From the NCBI GenBank assembly GCA_002049455.2, contig KV918861.1, forward strand, positions 62,001 through 126,000: a stretch of DNA of 64,000 nucleotides. The letters are read 5' to 3'. The position numbers were made by a program, and so were the translations under genes. Source of the DNA: Porphyra umbilicalis (taxonomy: Eukaryota > Rhodophyta > Bangiophyceae > Bangiales > Bangiaceae). Positions 11,948 through 22,263 of this stretch are shown piece after piece. Each line of letters starts with the position of its first letter. The stretch's first letter is position 1. The notes beneath the pieces were generated by a model that was not told the DNA's origin, did not search any database, and saw only the letters and a program-made list of their open reading frames with translations.

Positions 11948-12599
11948 TCACTTTTGAGAACGACAAAGTCGGGTGGATTCGTGCGTCACCGAGGGGGGCG
12001 GTGGAAGGGATCTCTGAAAGTTTCCTGACAGCTGCCATCCAATGATCGCGCGCCATTGCACAGTGAGAGAAACACACGCAAGTGCAGTCGCACGACGAAG
12101 TTGCCGGTCGGACATGCACACGCGCGGTGCTCACGTTGCGTTCTTTTGCCTGCTGGTCCCGGGCGCCGTCGTCGCGTCCGAAGTTGAAGAGGGGGCGCAC
12201 GAGCAGCGATTCGCTGCGTTTTAACGGCGGCACCACGCTGGCGCGGTCGGGAGAGCCGTTGTACGGCTCCGGAGGGCTGTGGCGGAGGCGCGCGGGGAGC
12301 GCGTAGCGCACCCGGCATCGCGCCACGACACGGGCGCTGTCGTCGACGAGGACGTGGTCGCCTTGAATTTCATGTCGGAAGAGGGTGGCGGCGGCGCGCG
12401 TGACGTGCATGACGGATCGGCTTTTGCATCTCAACGCGGCCGCAGTAGGCGACGCGGACGTGCGCCGACGGCGACGCGGACGTGGTTGGCTGGGTTCGCT
12501 TCTCGGGCGGTGGGTGGCCAAGGTTCGCGGAAAGCGCGTAGCTTAACATCCTGAGCGCCACGGCGAAGCCAGCGCCCGGGACGCGGACCTGGCGCGCCT
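11948..12599. other. Intergenic, no supported gene
   Basis: Overlapping short ORFs occur on both strands without a recognisable motif. The region grades into the minisatellite that follows. Confidence 0.3.
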
Positions 12600-13390
12600 T
12601 GTCCTCGCCTTCTGAGGCTCGCGGTGGCGGCGGCGGACACGGTGCACCTGGTAGGCGTCTGGGCACTGCTGTTGAGGCCGTGCACACGGTGCTGCTGGCG
12701 GTGCTGCTGCGGGGGCACGTGCGGAACGGCGTGCTGCTTTCGCTAGTCGTCCGCTTTGAAGCGGAGCTCGCGGTGGCGGCGGCGGACGCGGTGCACCTGG
12801 TGGACGACTTGCCACACAGCTGTTGAGGCCGTGCACGCGGTGCTGCTAGAGGTGCCACTGTGGGGGCACTTGCGGAATGGCGTGCTGCTTATGCGCGTCG
12901 TGGGCATTGCAGCGGAGCCCGCGGTGGCGGTGGCGGACGCAGTGCACCTGGTGGACGTCTTGGCGAAGCTGTTAAGGCTGTGCAAGCGGTCCTGCTGGCG
13001 GTGCTGCTGCGGGGGCACGAGCGGGACGGCGAGCTGACTTCGCTTGTCTTCCGCGTTGCAGCGGAGCTTCCGGAGGCGGCGGCGGACGCGTTGCACCTGG
13101 TAAATGTCTTGGCACGGCTGTTGACGCCGTGCACGCGGTGCTGCGGGCGGAGCAGCTGCGGGGGCACGTGCGGGACGGCATGCTGATTTTGCCCGTCGTC
13201 CGCGTGCCAGCCGAGATTGCGGTGGTCACGGCGGACGCGGTGCACCTGGTCGACGGCTTCGAAACGCTGTTCAGACCGTGCACGTGGTGCTGCTGGCGTT
13301 GCTGCTGTGGGGACAAGTGTGGGCCGGCGTGCTGCTGTTGCGTGTCGTGCAAGTGCGGGCTGGCGTGCTGCTGTGGCTCATAGAGCACGT
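12600..13390. repeat. Minisatellite, 149-151 bp unit, about five copies
   Basis: The anchor GTTGAGGCCGTGCAC and its variants occur at 12671, 12822, 12971, 13120 and 13269, giving spacings of 151, 149, 149 and 149 bp. Each unit also carries GGCGGACGCGGTGCACCTGG. The unit is not a multiple of three, so the reading phase changes from copy to copy, and the many short ORFs across it are by-products. The last copy is truncated and Cys-codon-rich (TGCTGCTGTGG type) just before the transposase relic. Confidence 0.85.
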
Positions 13391-13447
13391 TGCTGTGCAG
13401 AGCTTCGTCTTTCAGAGCTGTTTCCTGTGCTATCCTGACTCTCTGAG

Positions 13448-14470
13448 ATGTACAGCGTTGACATTCGTCTTGTAGCTGTTACAATGTTGCGGAATGGTGT
13501 GAGCAAGAGAGTCATTTATAAGAACATTGGCGTCAAGCGGTCAACTCTCAAGCGCTGGTCCAAATACTACCGGGAGCACGGGTCAGTATGGAGGGACCCG
13601 TTGCGGCAGAACCAGCATCACAACAGCTGCTGGTTTGACAGGACGCTCATGACGGCCATGGTCCACCTGGTGCGAGAACACCCGCGGGCTCTGTTGCGGG
13701 AACACTCGGAGATGCTTAAGCTGATGCGCAACCACCCCAGCAGCGAGTTCATTGCTCTGCGTGCATCCAAGAGTATGATAGACCGGCACTTGCTCTCCAC
13801 GCAAGCTCTCACTCCGTCTCTTTCGTGAGTCGTCGGCTGCCGTGCGGCGCATCCACACCCTCGTCCGGGACAACATCCCCGAGCGCTTCATCGTGTCAGT
13901 TGACCAGACGCATACAGATGGAGGCGATTCATCCGATTGTACGGGCGGGCGTTGGCTCGTGAGCGCGACAACGTCCACGTTCGGGACCCCCGGTCAGTTC
14001 CGCGGACAAGCACGACGATGTCGGTGTCAAGTGATGGCCGCATCTTGGGCTTCCAGTCCGTGGTGGTGGGGAGAGGCGCGCTGACGTCGGCGGACTGGCG
14101 ACTGTTCCTGGAACTGCTCATCCCCAAGCTGGGTGTGTATGTGCCGGGGCGTCCGTGGAGCCAGCAGTCGAACAACTGCGTCGTTCTGTTCGACAATGCG
14201 CCCATTTACAACGCTGGTGGGGACACGTTCCTCGGAAACAACGGCGTCCCCCTTTTGCGTCTACCACCGTACAGTCCCGACCTGCAGTCAATCGAGAGCG
14301 TCTTCAACGACTTGAAGATTTTGATCCGGAACTTGGTGTACGTGATGCCGGACTTGTTGGACGACCCGCACTTGTTGCAGGCGACAGCGGCAAGCAAGCT
14401 CTCTCGACGCCAGATCATCGGGCAGTTCGATCGGGTTCGCAAGGTCATTGAATCAATCATCGCCGAATAA
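13448..14470 (+). pseudogene. Tc1/mariner-IS630 family transposase, frame-broken
   Basis: A DDE/D transposase that would cut and paste its own element at TA. From ATG 13448 comes an HTH-like N-terminus (DIRLVAVTMLRNGVSKR, then KRSTLKRWSKYY). The catalytic core follows with a first Asp in FIVSVDQTHTDG (about 13885), a second in VVLFDNAPIYN (about 14185) and a Glu in YSPDLQSIESVF (about 14290). By my count 33 residues separate the second Asp from the Glu. The frame changes twice: a TGA at 13826 where the next frame continues as RLFRESSAAVRRIH, and again at about 13920-13936 before YGRALARERDNV. The C-terminus is complete and ends in TAA at 14468. No flanking inverted repeats were found, so it cannot be paired with either TA-flanked MITE on sequence alone. 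Confidence 0.85.
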
Positions 14471-15607
14471 ATCTCACATTGTCTTCAATCTGATTCGATC
14501 TTTTGCTATGGGGAGGAGCGTCGGACACTGAAGTGCCTCTCGCCACGACCCTTGCTCTCCACGCCCCAGACGAGCACGAGGCGTGGCCATGCTGGATGCG
14601 CCATCTGTCCGACCCAGTCGGTCGGTAACGGACGAACATGCAATCGGGTGGAAAGATGTCTGCCTTTGAGGCACTGTGGCGAAGAGCCGGAGATGGCGGC
14701 ATGTGCGGCTGCTGGCGCATTGCGGTGCAGAAGAACGTTTGTTCCGCGACGCCGACGTGCGAGCATCGATGAAGTGAAGCGCATTAGTGCGGAAAACGAA
14801 GTGATGCGGGCGCACTTTGGCCGCGTCCGGTGCTGAGGGCACTTCATTGCTCCAGGCTCAGACAGCGAAATACGTTTCTGTCAAGTCTCTCTGCACTCAG
14901 TCCGCAAACGGTGCTCACGGCAGCACCCCAACGCGTTAGGATTGGTGGCCGGTGGTCATGAATGGACACGTTCGTGTCGAACCTACGGATCTCGACTGCA
15001 TAGATCGTCCATAGAGGCGGTTCGCCTCGTTGAAAAAAAAAAGAAGAAGAAGTAGACCACAGAATTCGTCATTGCCCTGGATCTCGCTGTCGAATTCGGG
15101 TCGGGTCAGCTGTCACCGTCGTCGACACCACCGCCGTCACCGTCGAGGATCGCCATCCCTGCTGCCGATCGAATCGCACGTGCCCCCCTGCCGTTGCCAG
15201 CGACTGCGCCATCCCCTCCTTCGGTGTTGAGAACCACCATTCGGAGCACGCGATCTGTGAGGTCGTTCCAAGCCCCCTCCTGCACGACAAGAGACAGCCC
15301 CCCGCTCCTGCGCTCACCACGCATGCTCCACGGCCTGGTGTGGTCGCTCATTCTGTCTCACAGTCTTCCGGGCGTCACAGTATGTTTGTCTGCCGGAGGC
15401 CCAGTATGCTATTGATTCTGAATGTCGAGTACTGTTTAAAGTTCTGTTTTTTGTTTCGTCCCGTGGATTGCTGCAGCGTGGTACTCCGCCTGTGTCGCTG
15501 GGTGCAGCATGCATGACGTGTTGGAATGGGTGTTGACGACCATCGTTCTGCCGTTTTTCGCTGATGTCGACGTCCCATTCAGTCACCCAGACCCCTCCAT
15601 TTTAGGC
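14471..15607. other. Intergenic, no supported gene
   Basis: Mixed-composition DNA with short ORFs on both strands and an A/AG-rich tract at about 15030-15055. Nothing recognisable was seen. Confidence 0.3.
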
Positions 15608-15892
15608 ATGACGACATGCAAAACGTGCTGGGGGGAACTGCCCATCGGCCACCAGCATCACAACGCATCTACGTGCCCGCACAACGATTTTGCTTGTCGC
15701 CATACTCTTCCTGTCGATGATCCGTTTTATCTTCCTCTGTCTGTTCTTTTCCATGGTGATCTTAACGGCCGGGGTGTGTGTAACAGGATTTGCTCGGTAT
15801 GCAAGGGGGTCGGCCACGAGCCGTGCTCTCAGGTACCCCGGGCTGGTCGGTGGGAGCTGCGCAATGGACATGTGGTCGCTTTTCGGCCTTAA
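15608..15892 (+). pseudogene. Fragment of the Cys/His-rich protein family
   Basis: A 94-codon piece from ATG 15608 (MTTCKTCWGELPIGH). It repeats the metal-binding pattern of the protein at 3794: MT-x2-C-x2-C, H, C, CRHTLPV, PF, C, C-x2-C, GH, then NGHVV. Cys and His spacing is largely kept while most other positions differ, which suggests an old duplication with selection on the fold. It ends at a TAA after VAFRP, and no downstream domain was recognised, so it looks truncated. The open frame reaches upstream to 15509, but the homology starts at 15608. Confidence 0.5.
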
Positions 15893-16279
15893 CGTCCGCT
15901 GGATGCCAATGACTTTGCTTGTCCCGCTCACCATTTCGTGCCTGACCCACCTGTCTCATAAAGCGACGTTGCGCGTCGTACTCACACCATTCCACCCTAG
16001 TTCGTTTCTTTACTGTTCCAGCATGACATGGTGCTGGTAGTCAAGTACAGTCCTCAACAGTTTTTTTTTCAACCACGGCTACATCCAAGTCATTCATCAC
16101 AGCGTCACCTTCTGTTCAACAACGGAGGCTTACCCGTCCTCCAGAGCAAAGAGACCCTCACTCACTCCGCGACCTGCGAAGCGACGGCATCACATCAGCC
16201 AGATGTCGTCTTCACGTGCCGAGTCCGGCGAGAGGTCCCCACTCAGAGTGCCGCCACGACGCCCCAGACGCACGACGCG
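15893..16279. other. Intergenic, nothing recognised
   Basis: Spacer between the Cys/His-rich fragment and the ~115-bp minisatellite. A hydrophobic short ORF reads through it, but no family is apparent. Confidence 0.3.
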
Positions 16280-16990
16280 TCGGACCTCGCAAGCCATCCC
16301 GCGGAACAAACCGCACCGCCACCGCCACCACAACTTCGAGCGCCACGTCCGCCGCCGCCACGCCGCCAAACAGCACCGGCTGCACGACAAACACAAGCCG
16401 CAACTTGCACGTCGTCACGCGGGACAAACCGCACCACCCCTGCCACCGCCAGGTCGAAAAAAAGCACAAACTGCACGCTCCACGCAAGCGGCGACGTTCA
16501 CGCCGTCCCACACGATGAGCCGCACCACCCCCACCACCGCGGCCAGCCCCGCGTCCGCCGCAACGTCCGCGGCCGTCACTCCGACGATAAGCACCAGCGG
16601 CACGCCGCTCACAAGCCACAACTTGCAGACCGTCCCGTCGGACAAACAGCACCACCCCCACCACCATGCCCACCTCCACGTCCGCCGCCACCACGCCGAC
16701 AAACAGCATCATCTGCACGCCAAATACAAGCCGCAACTTGCACACCGTCCCGCGGGACAAAGAGCACCACCCCCGGCACCGTGTCCACCTCCACGTCCGC
16801 GGCCGTCACTCCGACGATAAGCACCAGCTGCACGCCCCACGCAAGCGGCAACGTGCACTTCGTCCAGCGCGACAAACCGCACCGCCCCCGCCACCACGTC
16901 CAGCTCCACGTCCGCCGCCACCACTCCTCGAAACAGCGCAAACTGCACGCCAAACGCAAGCGGCAACTTGCACGCCGTCGTGCACCTCCC
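16280..16990. repeat. Minisatellite, ~115 bp unit, about six copies
   Basis: The core CGCAACTTGCACGTCGTC followed by GGGACAAACCGCACCACCCC recurs with variation at about 16290, 16401, 16500, 16617, 16732, 16847 and 16964, at intervals of roughly 100-117 bp and most often 115. Units also share CACGTCCGCCGCCACC. The period is not a multiple of three. The 383-codon plus-strand ORF across the tract is His/Thr/Pro-rich and changes register from unit to unit, so it is not a credible protein. Confidence 0.75.
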
Positions 16991-17350
16991 GTGAGTTCGG
17001 CTTCCACCTCACCACTGCCTCACCGTGGTCAAGTCGGCGAGACAGGAACATGCGGCGGCGGGCCGCTTGTCAGAGGTCGCCAGAGTTTTCTCACGAGATT
17101 CCGCCCCAATCGACGCCAAGTCCGTACGTTACGGGACATTCTCGACAGATACGACGAGGCTCCCGTGACCAATGTATGAACTCAACCGGTCCACGAAGCC
17201 GCGCCTGCGATTGGGCGGCTGGCCGTGTCAGGTGTTGACAGCACGTTTGGACACGTTTACTTCAGGTCCGACCTGGAAACGGAGGGGGGTCCAAAGAACA
17301 GGGATCTGCCATAGATATCGGGTTTCGCCCCATCGTCGGAACATGTTGCG
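16991..17350. other. Intergenic, nothing recognised
   Basis: Spacer between the minisatellite and the left palindromic repeat. No gene was seen. Confidence 0.3.
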
Positions 17351-17423
17351 GCCTGTCCGAGTCCAGGTTTCGGACTCTTCCCGGACCCTGTCCAGAAGGG
17401 CGTCCGGGAGAATTCCGGAACAG
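17351..17423. repeat. GTCCGGA/TTTCGGAC palindromic repeat (left copy)
   Basis: An imperfectly palindromic 73-bp block with the words CCTGTCCGA, GGTTTCGGAC, CCGGACC, GTCCGGGA and TTCCGGAA. A clearly related block in the same orientation lies at 26729-26805. The pair brackets the two divergent transposon-like genes between them. They could be subterminal repeats of one large element or independent copies of a small fold-back repeat. Confidence 0.6.
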
Positions 17424-17970
17424 ACCTGTTCGGTATGCGTGGCCCTCGCTCTCGTGGTTTTTGTGCCTCAAACGCCGCGATTGCCTATTTTTGCTAAGAA
17501 GACGGCCCGTCAGGACAATGCCAGGCCTCAGCCATTCCATCGAGGTCAGCACGCATTTGTTCCAAAAAGAGCATGGGTCCTGGCCACCCCCCCTACAGCA
17601 GCCGTATGGCCTCGCTTTTGTGCTTTTTAGCGCCTCAGCCCGGGAACGCTCGTCGGTGCGTGAGCACATCTTCATATACACCAGGTTGACGAAGATGTGC
17701 ACTGTCTGATACACTTGACCGCAGGAAACCAACGTCTCTCCACTGGTCAAAAGAATGCGGCAAGAAGACCAAAGAAAACAAAAGCAGTGCTTCCCGCCCA
17801 CCTATACGACGCGACGGCCGGGTACCACACGTCTGGCAACCAAGGGCCAAGAGGCATGCCAGGCAAAGACAAACGGCAGCAGCGCGGGCACGCCAGGACG
17901 CACACGGCACGCCCCAAGCGGCAGAATAGTCGGAGAAGTACGAGTACACGGAACAAAGGGCACCACGCTG
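17424..17970. other. Intergenic, nothing recognised
   Basis: Spacer downstream of the minus-strand gene that ends at 17971. It has ordinary composition and no motif I can name. If the large-transposon reading is right, this is its left subterminal region. Confidence 0.3.
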
Positions 17971-20535
17971 TCAGTTGTTGACACCCACCTGCAACCGTTT
18001 GTTCTGCTCATACATCCACACACGGCGAGCCGCCCGACTCGCGGCAGCAGCGGCCATCTCAGCTGGGGTGCGGCGGCGGCGCGAAGGTGCTTCCTCCCCG
18101 TCACCCTCGGTCGTCGTGTAGCCGTCGGTGGAGTTGCTACCGACCGTGCCGGCAGCCGTGCCACTTATGGCCATGGAGCCCTCGCGCGCGCCGTTGGTGC
18201 GCCCGTCGACAGTGACGTCCCTGTTGCTGCCATTCGGTGGCAGGTGAACAGGGCCCGCTGGCACCGATTCGACAGAGCCCGCGGCCGACGTCGCCGGCCT
18301 CCCTTCCACCGCCGTCGTCTGCCGGCCCGTCACAGCCCCTGAATCTGCAACCGCTGCCGACCCCAAGACGCTCGCTGCCGCCACCGCCGTCGCCGCCGCC
18401 GCCGCCGCTGCCGCGCCGGCCGTCACACCGGCGGACGGCGACCGCTGCGGTCGCGTTGACGGCCGGGTTGTATCGGTGCGACTTGAGTCACGGGCGTCGC
18501 TGATGCGCAGGCCGTTGACTGCCGCGGTCCCCCAGGGCTTGAAAATGTCACCAACCGTGACGAGCTCGTGCTCCACCTCGATGCGGTGCCCCGGGTTGAG
18601 GACCGGCCCCGTGTCGGCGTCTGGGGGCGGTACTCCCGTCTCAGAAATGATGCCCCCGTCGCCGTCGGTAGCATCGCCGCCTTTGGCCTCGTCGTCCGAG
18701 TCCTTTGCTTGGGCACGGTTTGCCAGGTGCGCCCGCACCTTAGTGGCAACCAGTGCAATGTAAGCGTTGCGGCAGACGAGTGTGCGCGGCCCACTGGCCG
18801 TCGGTCGGGGCTCCGAAAAGCGGTGCAGGACGCCGTAATCGCCGAAGATGACGGCCAAGGCGCGCACCAACCCGGCGACGCAGTTGGTATCCTTGAGGAA
18901 TAGGTTGTCCTCGAGCAGCCCCGCCGCGTCCTTTGGCTTGAAGTAGACTTCGAGCTTGGTGGACGTGCCGCGCACCCGGCGGAGCGTGCCCCGGCCGCCG
19001 TTGTCGTTGACGTGGGTCGCAAACACCGACACCGCCTTATTCCCGATGCTCTCGTAGAAGTGGTAGACCACGCGATGCAAATATCGGTACGCCGCTGTCA
19101 TTTTTGTCTCCGGTTGTGGAGCGTCGGCGGCCACCGCAGCCGCTACACGCTCTGCCGCCTTCTTGGAGGTCCGCGTGGGCAGGCGCCACCTGCGCGTGAG
19201 AAAGCGCACAGCATATTTGGCGTCAACGTCAAAGCGGGCCATCACCCAGTCACGCAGGAACACGTTCACCTCTGCCATCGCAAGCCACATGTCAGCAGCG
19301 CAGGTGGCGTGAACAAACTTGCTTTCAACCCACCCGTCGAGCACCGGCTTCAGGACGCGCACCCAAGCGGCGTCCTTCTTCTCCTTCTGCGCCTGAGTCC
19401 GTGGCGGCTGCAGCGCAATGACGGTTGATGCGGCTTCCGGCACCGACGCGACTCCATCCATCCCGGCCGCCGCACCACCCGCGTCGCGTCACGTGGAACG
19501 ATCAGTGACCCTGACCGCCAGCTGGACGACAATCTTGGCGAGCATACGCCGGTTGTGGATGAACGCGTCGGCGAGTCGGTCCTCCACAGTGGCGATGTCG
19601 TTGGTCTTCTTGACCAGCGAACGAATATTGTTGTTTGTCACCACCATCTCCTTGCGGAGCACCGTGGCGTCCCGGCGGAGGCCGGCGACGGACTCCCGGT
19701 GCACGTGGGACATCTCCGTGATGGCGGCTTGGAAGGAGCCTGCCTGGAAGGGAGGCGCCGGTCCGCCCGCCGCAGCGGCCACCGCAGCGGTGCCACTTGC
19801 TGTGGCAGCACCAGCGGCGGTGGCGGCCGACGAGGGCGCAGTCCGCCGCCGATGTCGAGTCGGAGTCGGGCTTGGCGAGGAGCGGCTGGGAGCCCCTCTG
19901 CCCCGGCGCCCGCGGGCGGGCGCTGCAGACACTGCACCCGGCGGGGGACGAGGAAGGCCGAGGTGGCGCTGCCCAATCGAATGGACTTCCTAATCCGATC
20001 CGCCACGAAAATCCGCCGACGGGGAGATGCTGCGCCGGGTGAGCGCGGGAGGGGGAACACCGGCCAAAGAGCTCCCGCCGGCGCACGCGGCGGCCGCTAC
20101 AGTCCGGACGCCGGCAGCGCTCGTGAGGCCCGAAACTGTCGTTGACCCCGGCAGTGACGCCGCGTTGGCGATCGCCATGGGCAGCGGCGCCGTCATGCCC
20201 CCACGCCCCCTTCCCGGCGGAGTGTGTGCGCGGCCCGCACCGCCGCCACTCGCCGCTGCCGCGGCGTCGTTGAGCGGCAGCGCATGACCAGAGGCTGTCG
20301 GCAGGGTGGAAGCACCTTGAAGAAACGGCCGCTCACCGGGGAGCGCCGTGCTCACCGGCGGCGACGTGACGTGCGTGCCGGCAAGGAACGTGTACCCATG
20401 GGCCGGTGGGGACCGGCGTGGAGGCAAAGAAGGGAAAGGAGCACCCAAAGCCGGGTGATTCACGTGACGGCCACCATAGGGGTGGGGGTCGGGGGGCACA
20501 ACCGCGAGCGTCAGGCTGGAGAAAACCCCCTTCAT
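17971..20535 (-). pseudogene. Transposon companion protein, unknown family, two in-frame stops
   Basis: One reading frame from ATG at 20535 (MKGVFSSLTLAVVPPDPHPYG) to the stop at 17971, about 855 codons, is interrupted only by TAG at 19990-19992 and TGA at 19489-19491. The N-terminal third is Pro/Ala/Gly-rich. The middle is helical (HRESVAGLRRDATVLRKE, then NNNIRSLVKKTND). The C-terminal third starts at MDGVASVPEA and holds a well-composed domain of about 250 residues (DGWVESKFVHATCAADMW, FLRDWVMARFDVDAKYAV, TAAYRYLHRVVYHFYES), then a low-complexity tail. No family was recognised. Its divergent arrangement with the transposase-like gene at 22264, and their shared decay, suggest the second protein of a large DNA transposon. 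The shorter ORFs 17971-19461 and 19489-19932 might instead be separate genes. Confidence 0.5.
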
Positions 20536-20685
20536 CGGGCAGAGCAGACGAAAGCGCGAAGGAGAACAGAGTGGAGCGAGCAATGAAAGGAAAACGGGGG
20601 GGAGGGAAGGGCGGTCAGGCCGTCTCAGCGAATGATGGGATGGCCGAGCGTCAGCTGTCTCGCCAACACTGTGGACGGTCGCACA

Positions 20686-20693
20686 TATAGCCG
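20686..20693 (-). promoter_or_regulatory. TATA-like box for the minus-strand gene
   Basis: Read on the minus strand the sequence is GGCTATATGTGC, about 150 bp upstream of the ATG at 20535. The spacing is close to that of the stronger plus-strand TATA box at 22097, so the two appear to be the divergent promoters of one element. Confidence 0.4.
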
Positions 20694-20699
20694 CTAGCT

Positions 20700-22090
20700 T
20701 GGCCAAAGCCGTCCTCATGGGCGTCCCAGACCTGGCAACGGGCGTGCAAGCGGAGGACCCGCGGCGCCGCTGCCCGTGCCTGTCCAGGCCGCGGGTTGCC
20801 CGTCGCCCGATACAGGCCACAAACTCAGCACGATCTCGGCGCCCCGCAAAGGCACGGCACGGCGGCGCGTGCGAGGCCCGGCCTTTCCTCCTGTCGCGCA
20901 AGACACCACCTGGTACCGTACAAAAAACGTGGAATGATCCGTCGTGCGCGCAAGCGTGAACACACGCAGGGGGTAGGGGGAAAGTGGCCGGGGGGGGGAG
21001 GTGTCGCGTGTCCGCCGTGGAGAAAAGGCAGCAGCGTACGCCTGGGCACCTGGTGGAGAAGGGGTGGGGAGTGCGGTGGCAAGGGTGACGATGGAGCGCC
21101 TCAGCACGCGCAGTCGAAAGGTCGGCCAGTCACCGCCAGTCGCGCAGCAGACCTGGGAATATGCGTCTCATAATTTGTATGCAACTACAATCTGATATCC
21201 CAATCTATCGGGTACGTGCAATTGAAAGCACGACACAGGGGTGCTACCAGTCCGCGGGAGACACTCTCATTGGGGCGTTTCGATGACAGGGGTCCTCCTC
21301 GCATCGCCAGCAGCTTTTCCTGGAGCACAAGTACTGAAAAAGATGCCGTTCGATTCCGATTGCGGGATTGAATTGGCAAGTGGTCGCACATCCGAGCCTG
21401 TGCTGCGTCTTGTTTCTCGCAAGCCGGTTTTTTGAGGCCGTCACACGGCCGATCGACACGGCGCCGGGGGCAAGCGGGTGGAAGCGGCACTCGCCGGGCC
21501 CCTGACGTGCGTGTGCGGTGTGCCTTCCCCTGCCCGTTGTCTCTTGCGCAAGCGCCGCACAGGCTCTGTAACGGCGTTGTCGCGCCGCGGCTGTGAAGCG
21601 GCTCATGTGCGGAAAGCTACCGTACTGCTTGCGCGACTGATATGGGCTGGGGCGCGTGTCGGCGTGAATGGGAGACAACGAAGCGCTGCGCGACTCCATT
21701 ACGGGTCTGCATTTGGGGCGGGGCGAGCGTGAGCCCCTTGAATCCTGCTCGGCGCTGTTGCCTGTCGCGCGCGGGGACGGCGAGGACCGGCCGAGAGATG
21801 GTAGAATGGCTTGGTTGCGCGACGCGGGGAGCGTGTGTCTCGGTCTGCTGGAGGTGGGTTGCAAAGTGCTCTTGCGCGAGGCGCACTCCCCGCTTGGAGG
21901 CACTGCCGTGGCTGCTGGTCATCGTTTTTTCGGCGGTCAACCCGTTGGCCTGTGGGGGGGGTACACTGAAGGGGGTCGACGACGAGGCCGTTTGGGCCAC
22001 AGCGAGACGCTCGGCGGTGGCCCTGATGTCCAACGAATTGGGCAGTCTCTGACGCATGCGCAGCGACCCTCGCTCGATTCCTGCTGGCGC
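20700..22090. other. Central intergenic region of the divergent gene pair
   Basis: About 1.4 kb between the two candidate promoters. Short ORFs occur on both strands, none with a motif. A lower-GC stretch lies near 21140-21420. It probably carries the upstream regulatory sequence of both genes, but no specific site can be named. Confidence 0.3.
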
Positions 22091-22096
22091 CCCCCC

Positions 22097-22104
22097 TATA
22101 TAAA
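22097..22104 (+). promoter_or_regulatory. TATA box of the 22264 gene
   Basis: A perfect TATATAAA in an otherwise GC-rich region, 160 bp upstream of the ATG at 22264. A pyrimidine-rich leader follows it. Transcription would be expected to start about 25-35 bp downstream. Confidence 0.6.
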
Positions 22105-22263
22105 CCCATTGGTCTGCACTTTCTCGACGCCGCCTCTCCACCGTGCTCCGACGTACACCGCCGCGACCCCCTCCACCGCGCTTTCTGCTCACTTCCCCCC
22201 ACCCCGCTTGAGCCCTCCCTATAGACTGTGAATCCCCCCGCGCTCGCTACTTTTTCCGTCGGC

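Noticed and set aside
16028-17179. 383-codon His/Thr/Pro-rich ORF
   Set aside because: It is read through the ~115-bp minisatellite, whose unit is not a multiple of three, so the protein repeat is not maintained.
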